From contig JABGPZ010000044.1 in the NCBI GenBank assembly GCA_018644725.1, positions 1-64,000 of the forward strand: a DNA stretch of 64,000 bases. The letters are read 5' to 3'. The DNA comes from Phycisphaerales bacterium. Lineage in GTDB: Bacteria > Planctomycetota > Phycisphaerae > SM23-33. Of this stretch, positions 26,282 through 36,375 are shown piece after piece; position 1 is the first letter of the stretch, and each line of letters starts with the position of its first letter. A program made the position numbers and the translations under genes. Below the pieces are notes generated by a model. That model saw nothing but the letters and a program-made list of their open reading frames with translations. It ran no database searches and was not told the origin of the DNA.

Positions 26282-28958
26282 TCCCACGGCCAAATCGCGT
26301 CGTCACGGCCCGGTTCGCTGGGCGATCAATTGCCTGTGGATTTTGTTTGTGCGCGGGCTGCTGTGGCTGCGCTATCGGATTTCCCTTCGCGGCGCGGGAG
26401 CGATTCGCCCGCGCGGAGAGAAAGGCCGCGGGACGCTGTTTCTCGCGAACCATCCGGCGCTGATTGATCCGGTGATGCTTCTCACGCGCTTGTACCCGAA
26501 ATTTCACATTCGTCCGCTGGCCGAGCGCGAGCAGATCGTCGGCCCCGTCATTCGCCAATGCGCGGGGCTTTTGGGCGTGATCCCGCTGGATTCGATCGCT
26601 TCGGGCGGAACGACTCGCGGCGTGCGCGAAACGATGGGCGAGGTGATTTCCGCGCTCGAGGAGGGCGAGAATATTTTGCTGTATCCGGCCGGGCGGCTGA
26701 TGCGCAGCGCTCACGAATCGTTCGGTGCCAACAGTGGCGTCGAGCGGATTTTGGCCGAGTTGCCCGATGTGCGAATCGTGCTGGTGCGCACGCGCGGGCT
26801 GTGGGGCAGTCGCCTGGGACGCGCGAGCGGCGAACAGCCGTCGATGATGCAGACGCTTCTGCGCGGGGTGGGGGCGATGGCCCTGAGCCTGATCCTGTTC
26901 CTGCGACGGCGACGGGTGGAGATCGATCTTGTCGAGCCGGACGACTTTCCGCGCGATGCCGACCGGGCTGGAATCAATCGCTATCTCGAAGCACACTATA
27001 ACGCTGTGGAGGCCTCGCGCCTGCATATTCCGATGACGCTGTGGGACCGTCGGGGCGTGCGCGAGTTGCCCGAACCCGCCGCGCCAGAATCCACCGCCGA
27101 TGTCCGAACCGTGCCCATTGCCGTCCGCGAAAGCGTCTTGGCGATGTTGCGCGAGATGACCGGCGAGAAGACGTTCGACAACCAGACGACCCTCGCGGAC
27201 GACCTCGGACTCGATTCTCTGCAGATGATGGAGTTGATCGAGCGAGTCACCGCCGAGATCGGCGAAGTCACCGCCGAGGTCGAAACGATTCGTACCGTCG
27301 GCGACGTGTTGCTCGCCGCGAGTGGGGCGATGCTCGCGAGCAGCCAGCGCATTCCCGCCGCGCCCGAGGCGTGGTTCAGCCGCAACGTTACGCCGTGGTG
27401 GCCGGTGGAACTCACCGAGCGAAATCTCTGCGAGTCGCTGTTGGTTCAGGCGCGACGCTTGGGGGATGAACCGATTTTCGCCGACGGGGCCAAGGCCCAG
27501 ACCCGCACCTGGCGGGAGATGATTCTCGGGATCGAACTTCTGCGCCATCCCATTGCCAAGCTCTCCGGCGAGGCGGTGGGCGTGTTGCTGCCAGCGTGTG
27601 GCGCGGCGACGACGGTGTATTACGCGACACTGTTCGCGGGGAAAATTCCCGCGATGATCAACTGGACCGTCGGCCGAAAGAACCTCGAGCATTGTGTCGA
27701 TCTCATCGGACTCAAAACGATCCTCACGTCGAAACTTCTGCTGGCCAAACTTCGCAAACAGGGCGTGGACCTTTCGGGCATCGAGGACAAGCTCCTCTGC
27801 ATCGAAGACGTCGTCGCTGGCTGCGGCCTGTGGCCCAAGCTCCGCGCGAAGCTCCGCAGCCGGCTGAACTGGCGCCCGCTCGACCGCGCCGCCAAGCGCA
27901 CACTTCCTACCGCGGCGATTCTGTTTACCTCCGGCTCGGAGAATCTGCCCAAGGCCGTACCGCTGACGCACACGAATCTCGCGGCGAATGTCGATGCCGT
28001 GCAGCACGTTCTGACCGACCTCGACGCGGACGATGTGCTGCTTTCCGCGCTGCCGCCGTTCCACTCGTTCGGCCTGACCGTCGGCGTCGTTCTCCCTGCG
28101 TGCATCGGCCTCCGCGTTGCATATCACCCCAGCCCCACCGACGGGGGGATTCTTGGCGAGATCATCCACGAATATCGCGCGTCGCTACTAACCTCGACGC
28201 CCACCTTTTTCAACGGTATTGTCCGCCGCAGCAACCCGCATCAGCTTTCGCCGTTGCGGATGGTCGTCGTCGGCGCGGAAAAATGTCCCGACCGCCTGTT
28301 CGACACCCTCGAGACCTACTGCCCCCAGGTCGAGTTGCTCGAAGGGTATGGCACGACGGAGTGTTCGCCGATTGTCTCGGTGAATCCGCGCGGGAAAGTT
28401 CGTCGCGGCACGATTGGTCTGCCGATGCAAAATCTCCACGTCGCACTGGTAAACGAAGAGCATACCGCACGGGTCGCTCCGGGTGGGGAGGGGCTGTTGT
28501 TGCTGCGCGGGCCGTCGATCTTCGGCGGCTATCTCGGCGATGCCCCCACGCCGTTTGTATCGTTCGAAGGCGAGTTGTGGTACAATACCGGCGATATCGT
28601 ATCCGAAGATTCCGATGGATATCTCACCTTCCGTGGCCGACGCAAACGCTTCATCAAGCGCGGCGGGGAGATGATTTCTCTGCCCGCGATCGAGGCCATC
28701 CTGACCGAGCAGTATCCCGCAGGGGACAATGGCCCGGTCCTTGCCATCGAGGCCGCCGGCGGAGACGAATCGCCCGAAATCGTTCTGCTGACCACTGATG
28801 AATCGCTGACCAAAGAGATCGCCAACACCCTGTTGCGCGAGGCGGGGATGGGGAACCTGTCCGCCGTCCGCCGCGTGAGGCAACTCGACTCGATTCCGCT
28901 GCTGGGCACAGGAAAAACCAACTACCGAGCCCTCAAGGAGATTCTCGCCCATGCGTGA
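26274..28958 (+). CDS. PlsC acyltransferase - ACP - AMP-binding (acyl-ACP synthetase) fusion, Aas-like
   Basis: NHPALID acyltransferase motif; DDLGLDSLQMMELIERV carrier motif; ILFTSGSENLPKAVPLTH and YGTTECSP AMP-binding motifs. Confidence 0.88.
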   Translation: MSDPTAKSRRHGPVRWAINCLWILFVRGLLWLRYRISLRGAGAIRPRGEKGRGTLFLANHPALIDPVMLLTRLYPKFHIRPLAEREQIVGPVIRQCAGLLGVIPLDSIASGGTTRGVRETMGEVISALEEGENILLYPAGRLMRSAHESFGANSGVERILAELPDVRIVLVRTRGLWGSRLGRASGEQPSMMQTLLRGVGAMALSLILFLRRRRVEIDLVEPDDFPRDADRAGINRYLEAHYNAVEASRLHIPMTLWDRRGVRELPEPAAPESTADVRTVPIAVRESVLAMLREMTGEKTFDNQTTLADDLGLDSLQMMELIERVTAEIGEVTAEVETIRTVGDVLLAASGAMLASSQRIPAAPEAWFSRNVTPWWPVELTERNLCESLLVQARRLGDEPIFADGAKAQTRTWREMILGIELLRHPIAKLSGEAVGVLLPACGAATTVYYATLFAGKIPAMINWTVGRKNLEHCVDLIGLKTILTSKLLLAKLRKQGVDLSGIEDKLLCIEDVVAGCGLWPKLRAKLRSRLNWRPLDRAAKRTLPTAAILFTSGSENLPKAVPLTHTNLAANVDAVQHVLTDLDADDVLLSALPPFHSFGLTVGVVLPACIGLRVAYHPSPTDGGILGEIIHEYRASLLTSTPTFFNGIVRRSNPHQLSPLRMVVVGAEKCPDRLFDTLETYCPQVELLEGYGTTECSPIVSVNPRGKVRRGTIGLPMQNLHVALVNEEHTARVAPGGEGLLLLRGPSIFGGYLGDAPTPFVSFEGELWYNTGDIVSEDSDGYLTFRGRRKRFIKRGGEMISLPAIEAILTEQYPAGDNGPVLAIEAAGGDESPEIVLLTTDESLTKEIANTLLREAGMGNLSAVRRVRQLDSIPLLGTGKTNYRALKEILAHA

Positions 28959-30747
28959 CCTGCGCGACATCGTCAGCCGTGAATTGCTTCCGTATCTCGA
29001 CCAACCCAGCCAGTACGTCGGCCTCGAACACAACGCCCGCGCGAAGGCCCCGCTTTCTGCGGAGGTCCGCTGCGTGATGGCGTTTCCCGATGCCTACACC
29101 GTCGGCATCAGCCACCTCGGCAGCCAGTTGCTCTACGCGACGCTCAACGACATCGACTGGTGCATGTGCGACCGCGCCTATTGCCCGCCGCCCAGCGGGG
29201 AGGCCGTGTTTCGCGACAAGGGCGTCCCGCTATTCGGGTGGGAGTCCCGCCACGCACTGGCCGACTTTGATCTCATCGGCGTGTCGATGGGGTACGAACT
29301 TGGCATCACGAACCTGCTGACAATGCTCGACCTCGCGGGGATTCCGCTGCTCGCGGCCGACCGCGACGACAGCCATCCGCTGATCATCCTTGGCGACGCG
29401 ATGGCCGATACGCCCGAACCGCTGGCGGACTTTGTGGACGTGGTCGTCCCCGGCGACGGGGAGGAAGTGTTGACGAAGCTTGTTGCGCTATTGCGCGAGA
29501 CCAAAGCCGCCGCCACGTCTCGCGAAGAGACGCTTCGGCGCATCGCCACCGAGGTTGAAAGTTGCTACGTTCCGCGTTTCTATGCGCCCGACGAGTTCGG
29601 CCATCCCCGGCCGATGTCTGACGAATTTCCGGCCGAAATTCCGCGTGCCATGTGGACCGGGTTCGCGGAGTCATCCGCCTATACGGACCTGCTCGTGCCA
29701 CTCGCCGAAGCGGTTCACGAGCGCGTCGTGATCGAGGTCATGCGCGGCTGTCCGAATCTCTGCCGGTTCTGCCAGGCGGGCCATACGCGCCTGCCCGTGC
29801 GCCTGCGCAGCGTCGAAGACATTATTTCTGCCGCCCGCGAAGGCCTTGCCGCGACGGGCTATGACGAGATCACGCTGCTGAGTTTGTCCACGGGCGACTA
29901 TCCCGACCTCGAAGGGCTCATCGCGCGGCTGAACGAAGAATTCGCCGACAAGCACGTCTCGATTTCTCTGCCGTCGCTCAAGGTCGACAAACAACTTTCC
30001 GCACTGAGCGAACTCACCGCCGCCGTCCGCAAGGGCGGGCTGACCATCGCCGCCGAGGGCGGGTCCGAGCGGCTGCGGCGTGCGATCAAAAAGGGCATCA
30101 CCGAAGAGGACATGCTGGCCGGTGTCGCTGGCGCGTGGCGCAGCGGCTATCGGAGTGTGAAGATGTATTTCATCGCGGGGCTGCCCGGCGAAACGCCCGC
30201 CGACCTCGACGACATTTCCGCGCTCTGCCGCCGGCTGAGCAATACGCGGCGCGAGTTCGACAACAAACGCGGCAACATTACCGCGAGTGTGTCGTGGCTG
30301 GTCCCCAAGCCCCACACGCCCCTCCAGTGGGAGGCGATGGTCGACGAGGACTATTGCTGGGGCGTGCGCGAGCGGCTGATCGAAGCATTCAAAAAAACGC
30401 CCAACACCGTAAAATTTCACACCATCGAACAGTCGCAGCTCGAGTCGCTTCTGTGTCGTGGCGGGCGAGAGATCGCGGGCGTGATTCTCCGCGCGTGGCA
30501 ACTCGGCGCACGGATGGACAGCTGGAACGAACATTGGGACTGGTCGATCTGGCAACAGGCCATCGCCGAGAGCGACGTCGATTTCGGCGCGATCGTCCAC
30601 ACCGCGTTCGACCCCGAGCTGCCCACGCCGTGGGGCCATATTCGCTGCCACCTCGACGGGGCCTATTACCGCAAACAGCGTGAGGCGATGTGGGACGTTT
30701 TGGACGAAACGGCCGACGAGCCGCCCGCGCCGGAGACGGACGAATGA
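28951..30747 (+). CDS. B12-binding-type radical SAM protein, TIGR03960-like
   Basis: MRGCPNLCRFCQAGHTRLPVR CxxxCxxC cluster motif; GVSMGYELGITNLLTMLDLAGIPL N-terminal region. Confidence 0.88.
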   Translation: MRDLRDIVSRELLPYLDQPSQYVGLEHNARAKAPLSAEVRCVMAFPDAYTVGISHLGSQLLYATLNDIDWCMCDRAYCPPPSGEAVFRDKGVPLFGWESRHALADFDLIGVSMGYELGITNLLTMLDLAGIPLLAADRDDSHPLIILGDAMADTPEPLADFVDVVVPGDGEEVLTKLVALLRETKAAATSREETLRRIATEVESCYVPRFYAPDEFGHPRPMSDEFPAEIPRAMWTGFAESSAYTDLLVPLAEAVHERVVIEVMRGCPNLCRFCQAGHTRLPVRLRSVEDIISAAREGLAATGYDEITLLSLSTGDYPDLEGLIARLNEEFADKHVSISLPSLKVDKQLSALSELTAAVRKGGLTIAAEGGSERLRRAIKKGITEEDMLAGVAGAWRSGYRSVKMYFIAGLPGETPADLDDISALCRRLSNTRREFDNKRGNITASVSWLVPKPHTPLQWEAMVDEDYCWGVRERLIEAFKKTPNTVKFHTIEQSQLESLLCRGGREIAGVILRAWQLGARMDSWNEHWDWSIWQQAIAESDVDFGAIVHTAFDPELPTPWGHIRCHLDGAYYRKQREAMWDVLDETADEPPAPETDE

Positions 30748-31253
30748 AGATCGGCGTCCTCAGCGACACCCACGGCTATGCCGGCGTGATGGAATGGGCC
30801 ATCGAGACCTTCCGCCGCCACGACGTCGAGGCCGTGATCCACTGTGGCGACATCCATCGCGCCAGCCACGCAGAATTGCTGCTCGAGGAATTTGGCCGAT
30901 TGCTGATCGCGGCGGGGAATTGCGATTATTACGCCCGAGACAAACTTGCCCAGCTCGCCGAGTGCGACCCGCGGATGACCTATGGCGAGGACTTTGCCGC
31001 CACACAGTTTGACGGCGTGTGGATCGCCGTGACCCACGGCCACCATCGCGGCCTGCTGGAAGACCTCGCCGGCGGGGGGGAATATCGCTACGTCTGCTAT
31101 GGCCATTCGCATCGGCGCGACAACCGCCGCTATGGCGATACGCGCGTGATCAACCCCGGCAGCCCGGCCGAGTCTCGCCGCGGACCAGAGTCCGTCGCCA
31201 TCCTCGACACCACCGAAGACACCGTCGAATTTGTCGATTATCTCCGCCGCTGA
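30744..31253 (+). CDS. YfcE/MJ0936-type metallophosphoesterase
   Basis: MKIGVLSDTHG, VIHCGDI, AAGNCD, THGHHRG, YGHSHRR, INPGSP. Confidence 0.92.
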   Translation: MKIGVLSDTHGYAGVMEWAIETFRRHDVEAVIHCGDIHRASHAELLLEEFGRLLIAAGNCDYYARDKLAQLAECDPRMTYGEDFAATQFDGVWIAVTHGHHRGLLEDLAGGGEYRYVCYGHSHRRDNRRYGDTRVINPGSPAESRRGPESVAILDTTEDTVEFVDYLRR

Positions 31254-31282
31254 AATGGCGGGTAACGAGTTACCCGCCCTAC
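31254..31282. repeat. short perfect inverted repeat downstream of phosphoesterase
   Basis: GGCGGGTAAC-GA-GTTACCCGCC. Confidence 0.7.
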
Positions 31283-31299
31283 AGCTTTCATCCTTCTGA

Positions 31300-31534
31300 A
31301 TTGGGCTTGTCTTTGCCCTGAAAGGGCAACAGGATTTAGCCGGGGGCGTGAGCCCCCGGTAGTGGTACCCCAAAAATAAGCCCTGAAAGGGCGAAAGAGG
31401 AATGTAGGATGGCCGCTTCTTTCGCCCCTTCGGGGCTCTTTTCATTATCCCGCATTCCGGGGGCTTACGCCCCCGGCTAAATCCTTTCGCACCTTCGGCG
31501 CTCGAACCAACCTTGTCGCATAATCAGTCCACTT
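31300..31534 (+). repeat. composite palindromic intergenic repeat, copy B
   Basis: CTTTGCCCTGAAAGGGCAACAGGATTTAGCCGGGGGCGTGAGCCCCCGG ... TTTCGCCCCTTCGGGGCTC ... CCGGGGGCTTACGCCCCCGGCTAAATCC. Confidence 0.9.
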
Positions 31535-31672
31535 AAATCCTTTCGCGCCTTCGGCGCTTGAACCAACCTTGTCGCATAATCAGTCCACTTAAATCCTTTC
31601 GCGCCTCCGGCGTTCAATTAAACCTTTTCGCGCCTTTGGTGCTTGATGCAATCTCGTTGCAGAATAAGTGCG
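31479..31672 (+). repeat. 56-bp tandem repeat extending copy B
   Basis: AAATCCTTTCGC(A/G)CCTTCGGCGCT(C/T)GAACCAACCTTGTCGCATAATCAGTCCACTT starting at 31479 and 31535, partial unit at 31591, degenerate unit near 31619. Confidence 0.9.
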
Positions 31673-31947
31673 GTGCAACGGATTTCGCGTAGAATTGGGT
31701 AGGGCGGAGGGAAAAAGAATGGAAATCATGAAATAAAGGGTGTCGGGCGGTGTTTGTCCTGACATGAGACGATGGAACAGGCCTTTGCGTTGGAACTCAA
31801 GTGCCTCGTTCCTGATGCAGAATGTGGAAATGGACAGTCCAGAAAAGGAAAATAACTGTTTCCACACTGGCGGAGGTTTGGTATAATCTCTGCTGTATTC
31901 GTGGTGGCTGTACCCCACGGAGCCTACGACACCTTGAAAGGACAACA

Positions 31948-32184
31948 ATGAATACTCCCCATATCCTCGCATTCCTCGGCAACCTCGGCGTTTGGGAAAT
32001 CGTCATGATTCTCGTGGTGATCCTTCTGCTGTTCGGCGGCAAGAAGATCCCGGAACTTTCGCGCGGCGTTGCTCGCGGCCTGAAGGTCTTCAAGAGCGAA
32101 ATGAACGATGTGAAGAAGCAGTTCAAAGAAGCGGCTGACGAGGCCGATAAAGAAGAAGAAACCAAGACCGACGACAAGGCCTAG
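31948..32184 (+). CDS. tatA: Sec-independent translocase TatA/E
   Basis: [39 protein letters not shown]. Confidence 0.93.
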   Translation: MNTPHILAFLGNLGVWEIVMILVVILLLFGGKKIPELSRGVARGLKVFKSEMNDVKKQFKEAADEADKEEETKTDDKA

Positions 32185-32209
32185 GCAATTTGCCCAATCG
32201 GCCTGAGTT

Positions 32210-32653
32210 CTATTTCCCATCGCCAGCGAGGAATGCGTCCAGCAATTCTTGCTGGCGTTGGTGCATGATGGAGCGCTCGGGTTTGCTGAGATCATCATAG
32301 CCCATCAGGTGCAATAGCCCGTGGGTGAGATAGAGCAGCAGCTCGGTTTGAGGCCGATTTCCGAACGTCGGACCGGCCTTGCGCGCGACCTCGCCGCAAA
32401 GAATGAGCTGCCCGACGATGGGTTCGCCGGGCTCGGACAGCTCGAAGCTGATCACGTCGGTCGTGCCGCTGTGCTGGAGATAGGCTTGGTTCATCTCGGC
32501 CATCTCGGGCGAATCGACCACGAGAATATCCAGCGCGCCGATGCGCTGAGTCTCGCGGTGGGCGACAAACTCGACCAGCGCCAAAGCGCGTTTGCGCGGC
32601 GTCCGCAATGAGCGGCATCGCGTAGTGATCGAAATGGAATCGTTCATGGCCAT
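32210..32653 (-). CDS. ybeY: YbeY-family rRNA maturation endonuclease
   Basis: TTDVISFELSEPGEPIVGQLILCGEVA and THGLLHLMGYDDLS. Confidence 0.87.
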   Translation of the reverse strand: MAMNDSISITTRCRSLRTPRKRALALVEFVAHRETQRIGALDILVVDSPEMAEMNQAYLQHSGTTDVISFELSEPGEPIVGQLILCGEVARKAGPTFGNRPQTELLLYLTHGLLHLMGYDDLSKPERSIMHQRQQELLDAFLAGDGK

Positions 32654-32704
32654 GGCTGGATCGTATCGCAATGGCGTAACAAATGCAAGCCCGCGGAGAC
32701 CGCA

Positions 32705-33391
32705 ATGAAACTCTCAACCTATGGCAAACATGAATGGCAACTTCTGAATGTGCCGATGGTGCTGTTCGCGGCATTGTGGCTGGGTGGCGAAGCGCCTTCG
32801 CTGGTCTGGCTGATTGCCTTTGTGGTCTATATTCCGATTTTCCTGTTCACGTTGTGGTTTTTCCGTGACCCGGACCGCCAAATGCCCGATGGGGCAGGGT
32901 TGTTTATTGCCCCGGCCGACGGTGTCGTCGCCGATATCACGCCCTTGGGTGTCGAGTCGCGCCTAGGGTGCGAAGGGACGCAGATCGGCGTGTTCATGAG
33001 CGTTTTCAGCGTTCACGTCAACCGCGCCCCATGTGACGCGGTGGTCACGAACATCGAACACAAGCCCGGCTCGTTCCTCGATGTCCGCAAGCCCGAGGCG
33101 TATGAGATGAACGAATCAACGACGATCTGGCTGGACTACGAATACAACGGGCAGACCTATCCCGTCGTGATGCGTCAGATTTCCGGGCTCGTCGCCCGTC
33201 ATATCGTGACTGATCTCGATATCGGCCAGCGAATTTCCCGTGGTGAGCGGATCGGAATGATCAAATTTGGCTCACGCGTAGAGTTGTGTTTGCCGAAAGA
33301 ACTTCTGGAGGCGATTCCCGTTGAGATCGGCCAGCCGGCGATTGCGGGTGAGACCGTCCTCGCCCAACACGCCGTCGGAGACACCGCATGA
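32705..33391 (+). CDS. psd: phosphatidylserine decarboxylase (short form)
   Basis: FFRDPDR, APADGVVADI, VFMSVFSVHVNRAP, MIKFGSRVEL. Confidence 0.93.
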   Translation: MKLSTYGKHEWQLLNVPMVLFAALWLGGEAPSLVWLIAFVVYIPIFLFTLWFFRDPDRQMPDGAGLFIAPADGVVADITPLGVESRLGCEGTQIGVFMSVFSVHVNRAPCDAVVTNIEHKPGSFLDVRKPEAYEMNESTTIWLDYEYNGQTYPVVMRQISGLVARHIVTDLDIGQRISRGERIGMIKFGSRVELCLPKELLEAIPVEIGQPAIAGETVLAQHAVGDTA

Positions 33392-34284
33392 CAAACGACT
33401 CGACCCAATTGAAAGACGAACTGGTTCCGCGCGAAGATGTGGATGATGTTGGTCAGCGCCGCTATTTGCAATCGACGGCCGTGCTGCCCGCGTTCTTCAC
33501 ACTCCTCAATGCGATGTTCGGATTCGGCGCGATCCACTTTGCTACGCGCGTTTCTCAGGGCACGCCCCTGACCGCCGGCAGCAAGGCAATCGACTATCTC
33601 ACCTATGCGGTGCTGCTGATTCTCGCGGGCATGGTCTGTGACATGCTTGACGGGCACATCGCGCGCCTGACCAATTCCACGAGCGAATTTGGTGCCCAGC
33701 TCGACAGCATGTGCGACGTGGTGACCTTCGGGATTGCTCCGGCGATGATTACGTTGCGCTGCGGGATTTCGATCTTGCGCAGCTATCACACGGACCCGAA
33801 CATTCCCATCGAGCGCGTGTTCTGGTGCATTTCGGCTTTGTATGTCGCCTGCGCGGTTCTGCGCCTGGCGCGGTTCAATGTCGAAACCGAACGCGACGAC
33901 GAGGATCATCGTTTTTTTCACGGCCTGCCGACCCCCGGTGCGGCGGCGATGGTTTGCTCGGTGGTGCTGCTGTTCCTCTATGTGCTGGACAAACCCATGA
34001 ACCTTCACGTGGACCCTGAGATCGCACTGCTGACGATGTCCATCGTCCTGTCGGTGGCGACGTTCTTCGGCGGGTTGCTGATGGTTTCGCGCGTGCGCTA
34101 TCCTCACTTTGCCAACAACTTGATCCGAGGCCGCAAGCCGTTTAGCTATCTCGTGTGGCTGGTGTCGCTGGGGCTGGTACTCTATCTGTTCTTCTATCCT
34201 GCCGTGGCGATGTTGTGCATCGGGTACGCGTTGAGTGGCCCGATTATGCTCCTTCTCCACCGCCGCAAGGAGAAACGCGCATGA
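33388..34284 (+). CDS. pssA: CDP-diacylglycerol--serine O-phosphatidyltransferase
   Basis: [35 protein letters not shown]. Confidence 0.94.
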   Translation: MTNDSTQLKDELVPREDVDDVGQRRYLQSTAVLPAFFTLLNAMFGFGAIHFATRVSQGTPLTAGSKAIDYLTYAVLLILAGMVCDMLDGHIARLTNSTSEFGAQLDSMCDVVTFGIAPAMITLRCGISILRSYHTDPNIPIERVFWCISALYVACAVLRLARFNVETERDDEDHRFFHGLPTPGAAAMVCSVVLLFLYVLDKPMNLHVDPEIALLTMSIVLSVATFFGGLLMVSRVRYPHFANNLIRGRKPFSYLVWLVSLGLVLYLFFYPAVAMLCIGYALSGPIMLLLHRRKEKRA

Positions 34285-35450
34285 TGCCCCAAATTCTCCT
34301 CCTGACTTTTATCGCGACCTTTGGCGCGTGTGTGGGCAGTTTTCTCAACGTCGTGATTTGGCGAGTGCCGCGCGGCGGGAGTATCGTCTTTCCCCCAAGT
34401 CACTGTCCCAAGTGCGGCTTTGCGATTCGCTGGCACGACAACATTCCGCTATTGGGGTGGCTGATTCTCCGCGGGAAGTGCCGCTTCTGCAAATTGCCGA
34501 TTTCCGCACGCTATCCGCTGATTGAACTTCTCACGTCGCTCCTGTTTGTTGGCGTCTATCTCGCACAATATCCCCTCGACGCCGAAGGCGCGATGCTGTT
34601 GCGCAGCAATTGGCCGCTCTACGTCGGCCAGATTCTACTCGTCGCGGCCCTGGTGGTCTGCTCGGCCGTCGATATCGACATCTGGCAGGTCCCGCTGGAA
34701 GTGTGTTGGCTGGTCTCGGCGGTCGGGATTCTCGGCGCGACGATCTGGACATCCAGTACGCAGTGGATTCCGTCGGTGAGCCCGCAGGCAGGCATCGCGG
34801 CGGGGGGCATGGTCATTGGCCTTGTGATCTCCAATAGTCTTCAGGCGCGCAGTCTTTTCCTGCCGAGCTTCCTCGACGCGGACCCCATTCGCGAAGGCGG
34901 CGTGGACTCGGAAGACGATCGGACCAGTTTTGCCGCGACGGCTGACGACGGGATCAATCCCCGTCTGGAAGTGATGCGCGAAGTGTTGTTCCTCGCGCCG
35001 GCAGTGATTTTGGGCGTTCTGGCCTGGTGGCTGGCGGGGACTCTTCTTCCCGCAGGAGCGACCTGGAGCGGACCCAACGCGATTCTCCCCGGCGCATGGG
35101 GCCTTCGCGCGGCCGGTTTGTCGGCTGCGATGGTGGGCTATCTCGCAGGCGGAGGGCTGATCTGGGGTATCCGAATCTTTGGAACGCTGGCCTTTGCCAA
35201 AGAGGCGATGGGCCTTGGCGACGTACACATTCTCGCGATGGCCGGAGCCGTTCTCGGCTGGAAAGTGCCGCTGTTGGCATTTTTCCTTGCGCCGGTGTTT
35301 GGTCTGCTGTGGGCATTGACGGTGCTGTTCCGCAAGAATCAGCGCGAATTGCCCTACGGCCCGTGGCTGAGCGTGGGTGTGTTGCTGGCGATGCTGTGGG
35401 GCGATGTGATCCTCGCCTGGTGGCTTAATTCGATGGGCATGCAGAAGTAA
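34281..35450 (+). CDS. prepilin peptidase (type IV leader peptidase)
   Basis: [61 protein letters not shown]. Confidence 0.92.
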   Translation: MMPQILLLTFIATFGACVGSFLNVVIWRVPRGGSIVFPPSHCPKCGFAIRWHDNIPLLGWLILRGKCRFCKLPISARYPLIELLTSLLFVGVYLAQYPLDAEGAMLLRSNWPLYVGQILLVAALVVCSAVDIDIWQVPLEVCWLVSAVGILGATIWTSSTQWIPSVSPQAGIAAGGMVIGLVISNSLQARSLFLPSFLDADPIREGGVDSEDDRTSFAATADDGINPRLEVMREVLFLAPAVILGVLAWWLAGTLLPAGATWSGPNAILPGAWGLRAAGLSAAMVGYLAGGGLIWGIRIFGTLAFAKEAMGLGDVHILAMAGAVLGWKVPLLAFFLAPVFGLLWALTVLFRKNQRELPYGPWLSVGVLLAMLWGDVILAWWLNSMGMQK

Positions 35451-35603
35451 CCGATTTTTTTCTCTCTTTGCGATCTGGTAAAAAAAATGGTAAAGAGGGT
35501 GCAAAAATTGTGACGATAGATATAATTGACGAGGACGAGTGACAATTTGATTTGAAAACCTAACCCCAAATGCCGCCCAGCGCGGCCCTACGGAGGACGA
35601 CCC

Positions 35604-36305
35604 ATGAAGCGAATGATGATGATGACCGTGGCAGTGAGTATTGCAGCGATGCTTGGTGGCTGCTGCACGGCCCAGGAAAACCAAATTAATACCATGCGAA
35701 GCAAGATGGACCTGCTGATGAATCAGGCCAACAGCTCCAAGAATCAAATTGCGGAGTTGGACCGGTTCAACCAGACCCTCACCGCCGAAAGCCAGGCCAA
35801 AGATGCCCAGATCGGGAATCTGAATCTGCGCGTGAGCGAGTTGGAAGAAGAAAACACGACCCTGAAGTCGACTGGACCGGTTGTGACGAATAAAGCCACT
35901 GGCAAGACGGCGATTGGTTGGATGGAAGGCACCGTCGGCGACAAGATTTCCGTCGGCAGTGACGTGCTGTTCAGTTCCGGCCGTGCCACGCTGACCACGG
36001 GCGGCAAGGGTGCGCTGCGGAGCGTCGCCAACGCCATCAAGGCCAACTATGCAGGTCTGCCGGTGCGCATCTACGGCTTTACCGACTCGGACCCCATTGT
36101 CAAGAGCAAGAAACTCTGGTCGGACAACCTCGACCTTTCGGCCAACCGGGCCATGGCGGTCACGCGCTATCTCATCAGCCAGGGCATTAGCGGCGAACGC
36201 ATCGAAACGATTGCCATGGGCGCGACGCGCTATGTCACCTCCAACGCCTCCAAGACCGGCAAGGCGCGCAACCGTCGCGTCGAGATCATGGTCGTCAAGC
36301 AATAG
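35604..36305 (+). CDS. OmpA/MotB-domain lipoprotein
   Basis: Lipobox LGGC; IYGFTDSDPI...NLDLSANRAMAVTRYL...KARNRRVEIMV. Confidence 0.88.
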   Translation: MKRMMMMTVAVSIAAMLGGCCTAQENQINTMRSKMDLLMNQANSSKNQIAELDRFNQTLTAESQAKDAQIGNLNLRVSELEEENTTLKSTGPVVTNKATGKTAIGWMEGTVGDKISVGSDVLFSSGRATLTTGGKGALRSVANAIKANYAGLPVRIYGFTDSDPIVKSKKLWSDNLDLSANRAMAVTRYLISQGISGERIETIAMGATRYVTSNASKTGKARNRRVEIMVVKQ

Positions 36306-36320
36306 TCGAATCACACCCCA

Positions 36321-36347
36321 AGCCCCACCGCGTGTGGGGCTTTTTTA
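36321..36347 (+). terminator. rho-independent terminator
   Basis: AGCCCCACCGCGTGTGGGGCTTTTTT. Confidence 0.85.
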
Positions 36348-36375
36348 TGACCCCAGAGAAAGAGTTGTAAATCGC

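Noticed and set aside
31479-31672. Possible CRISPR array
   Set aside because: Units are directly abutting 56-bp tandem repeats with no unique spacers and no cas genes nearby.
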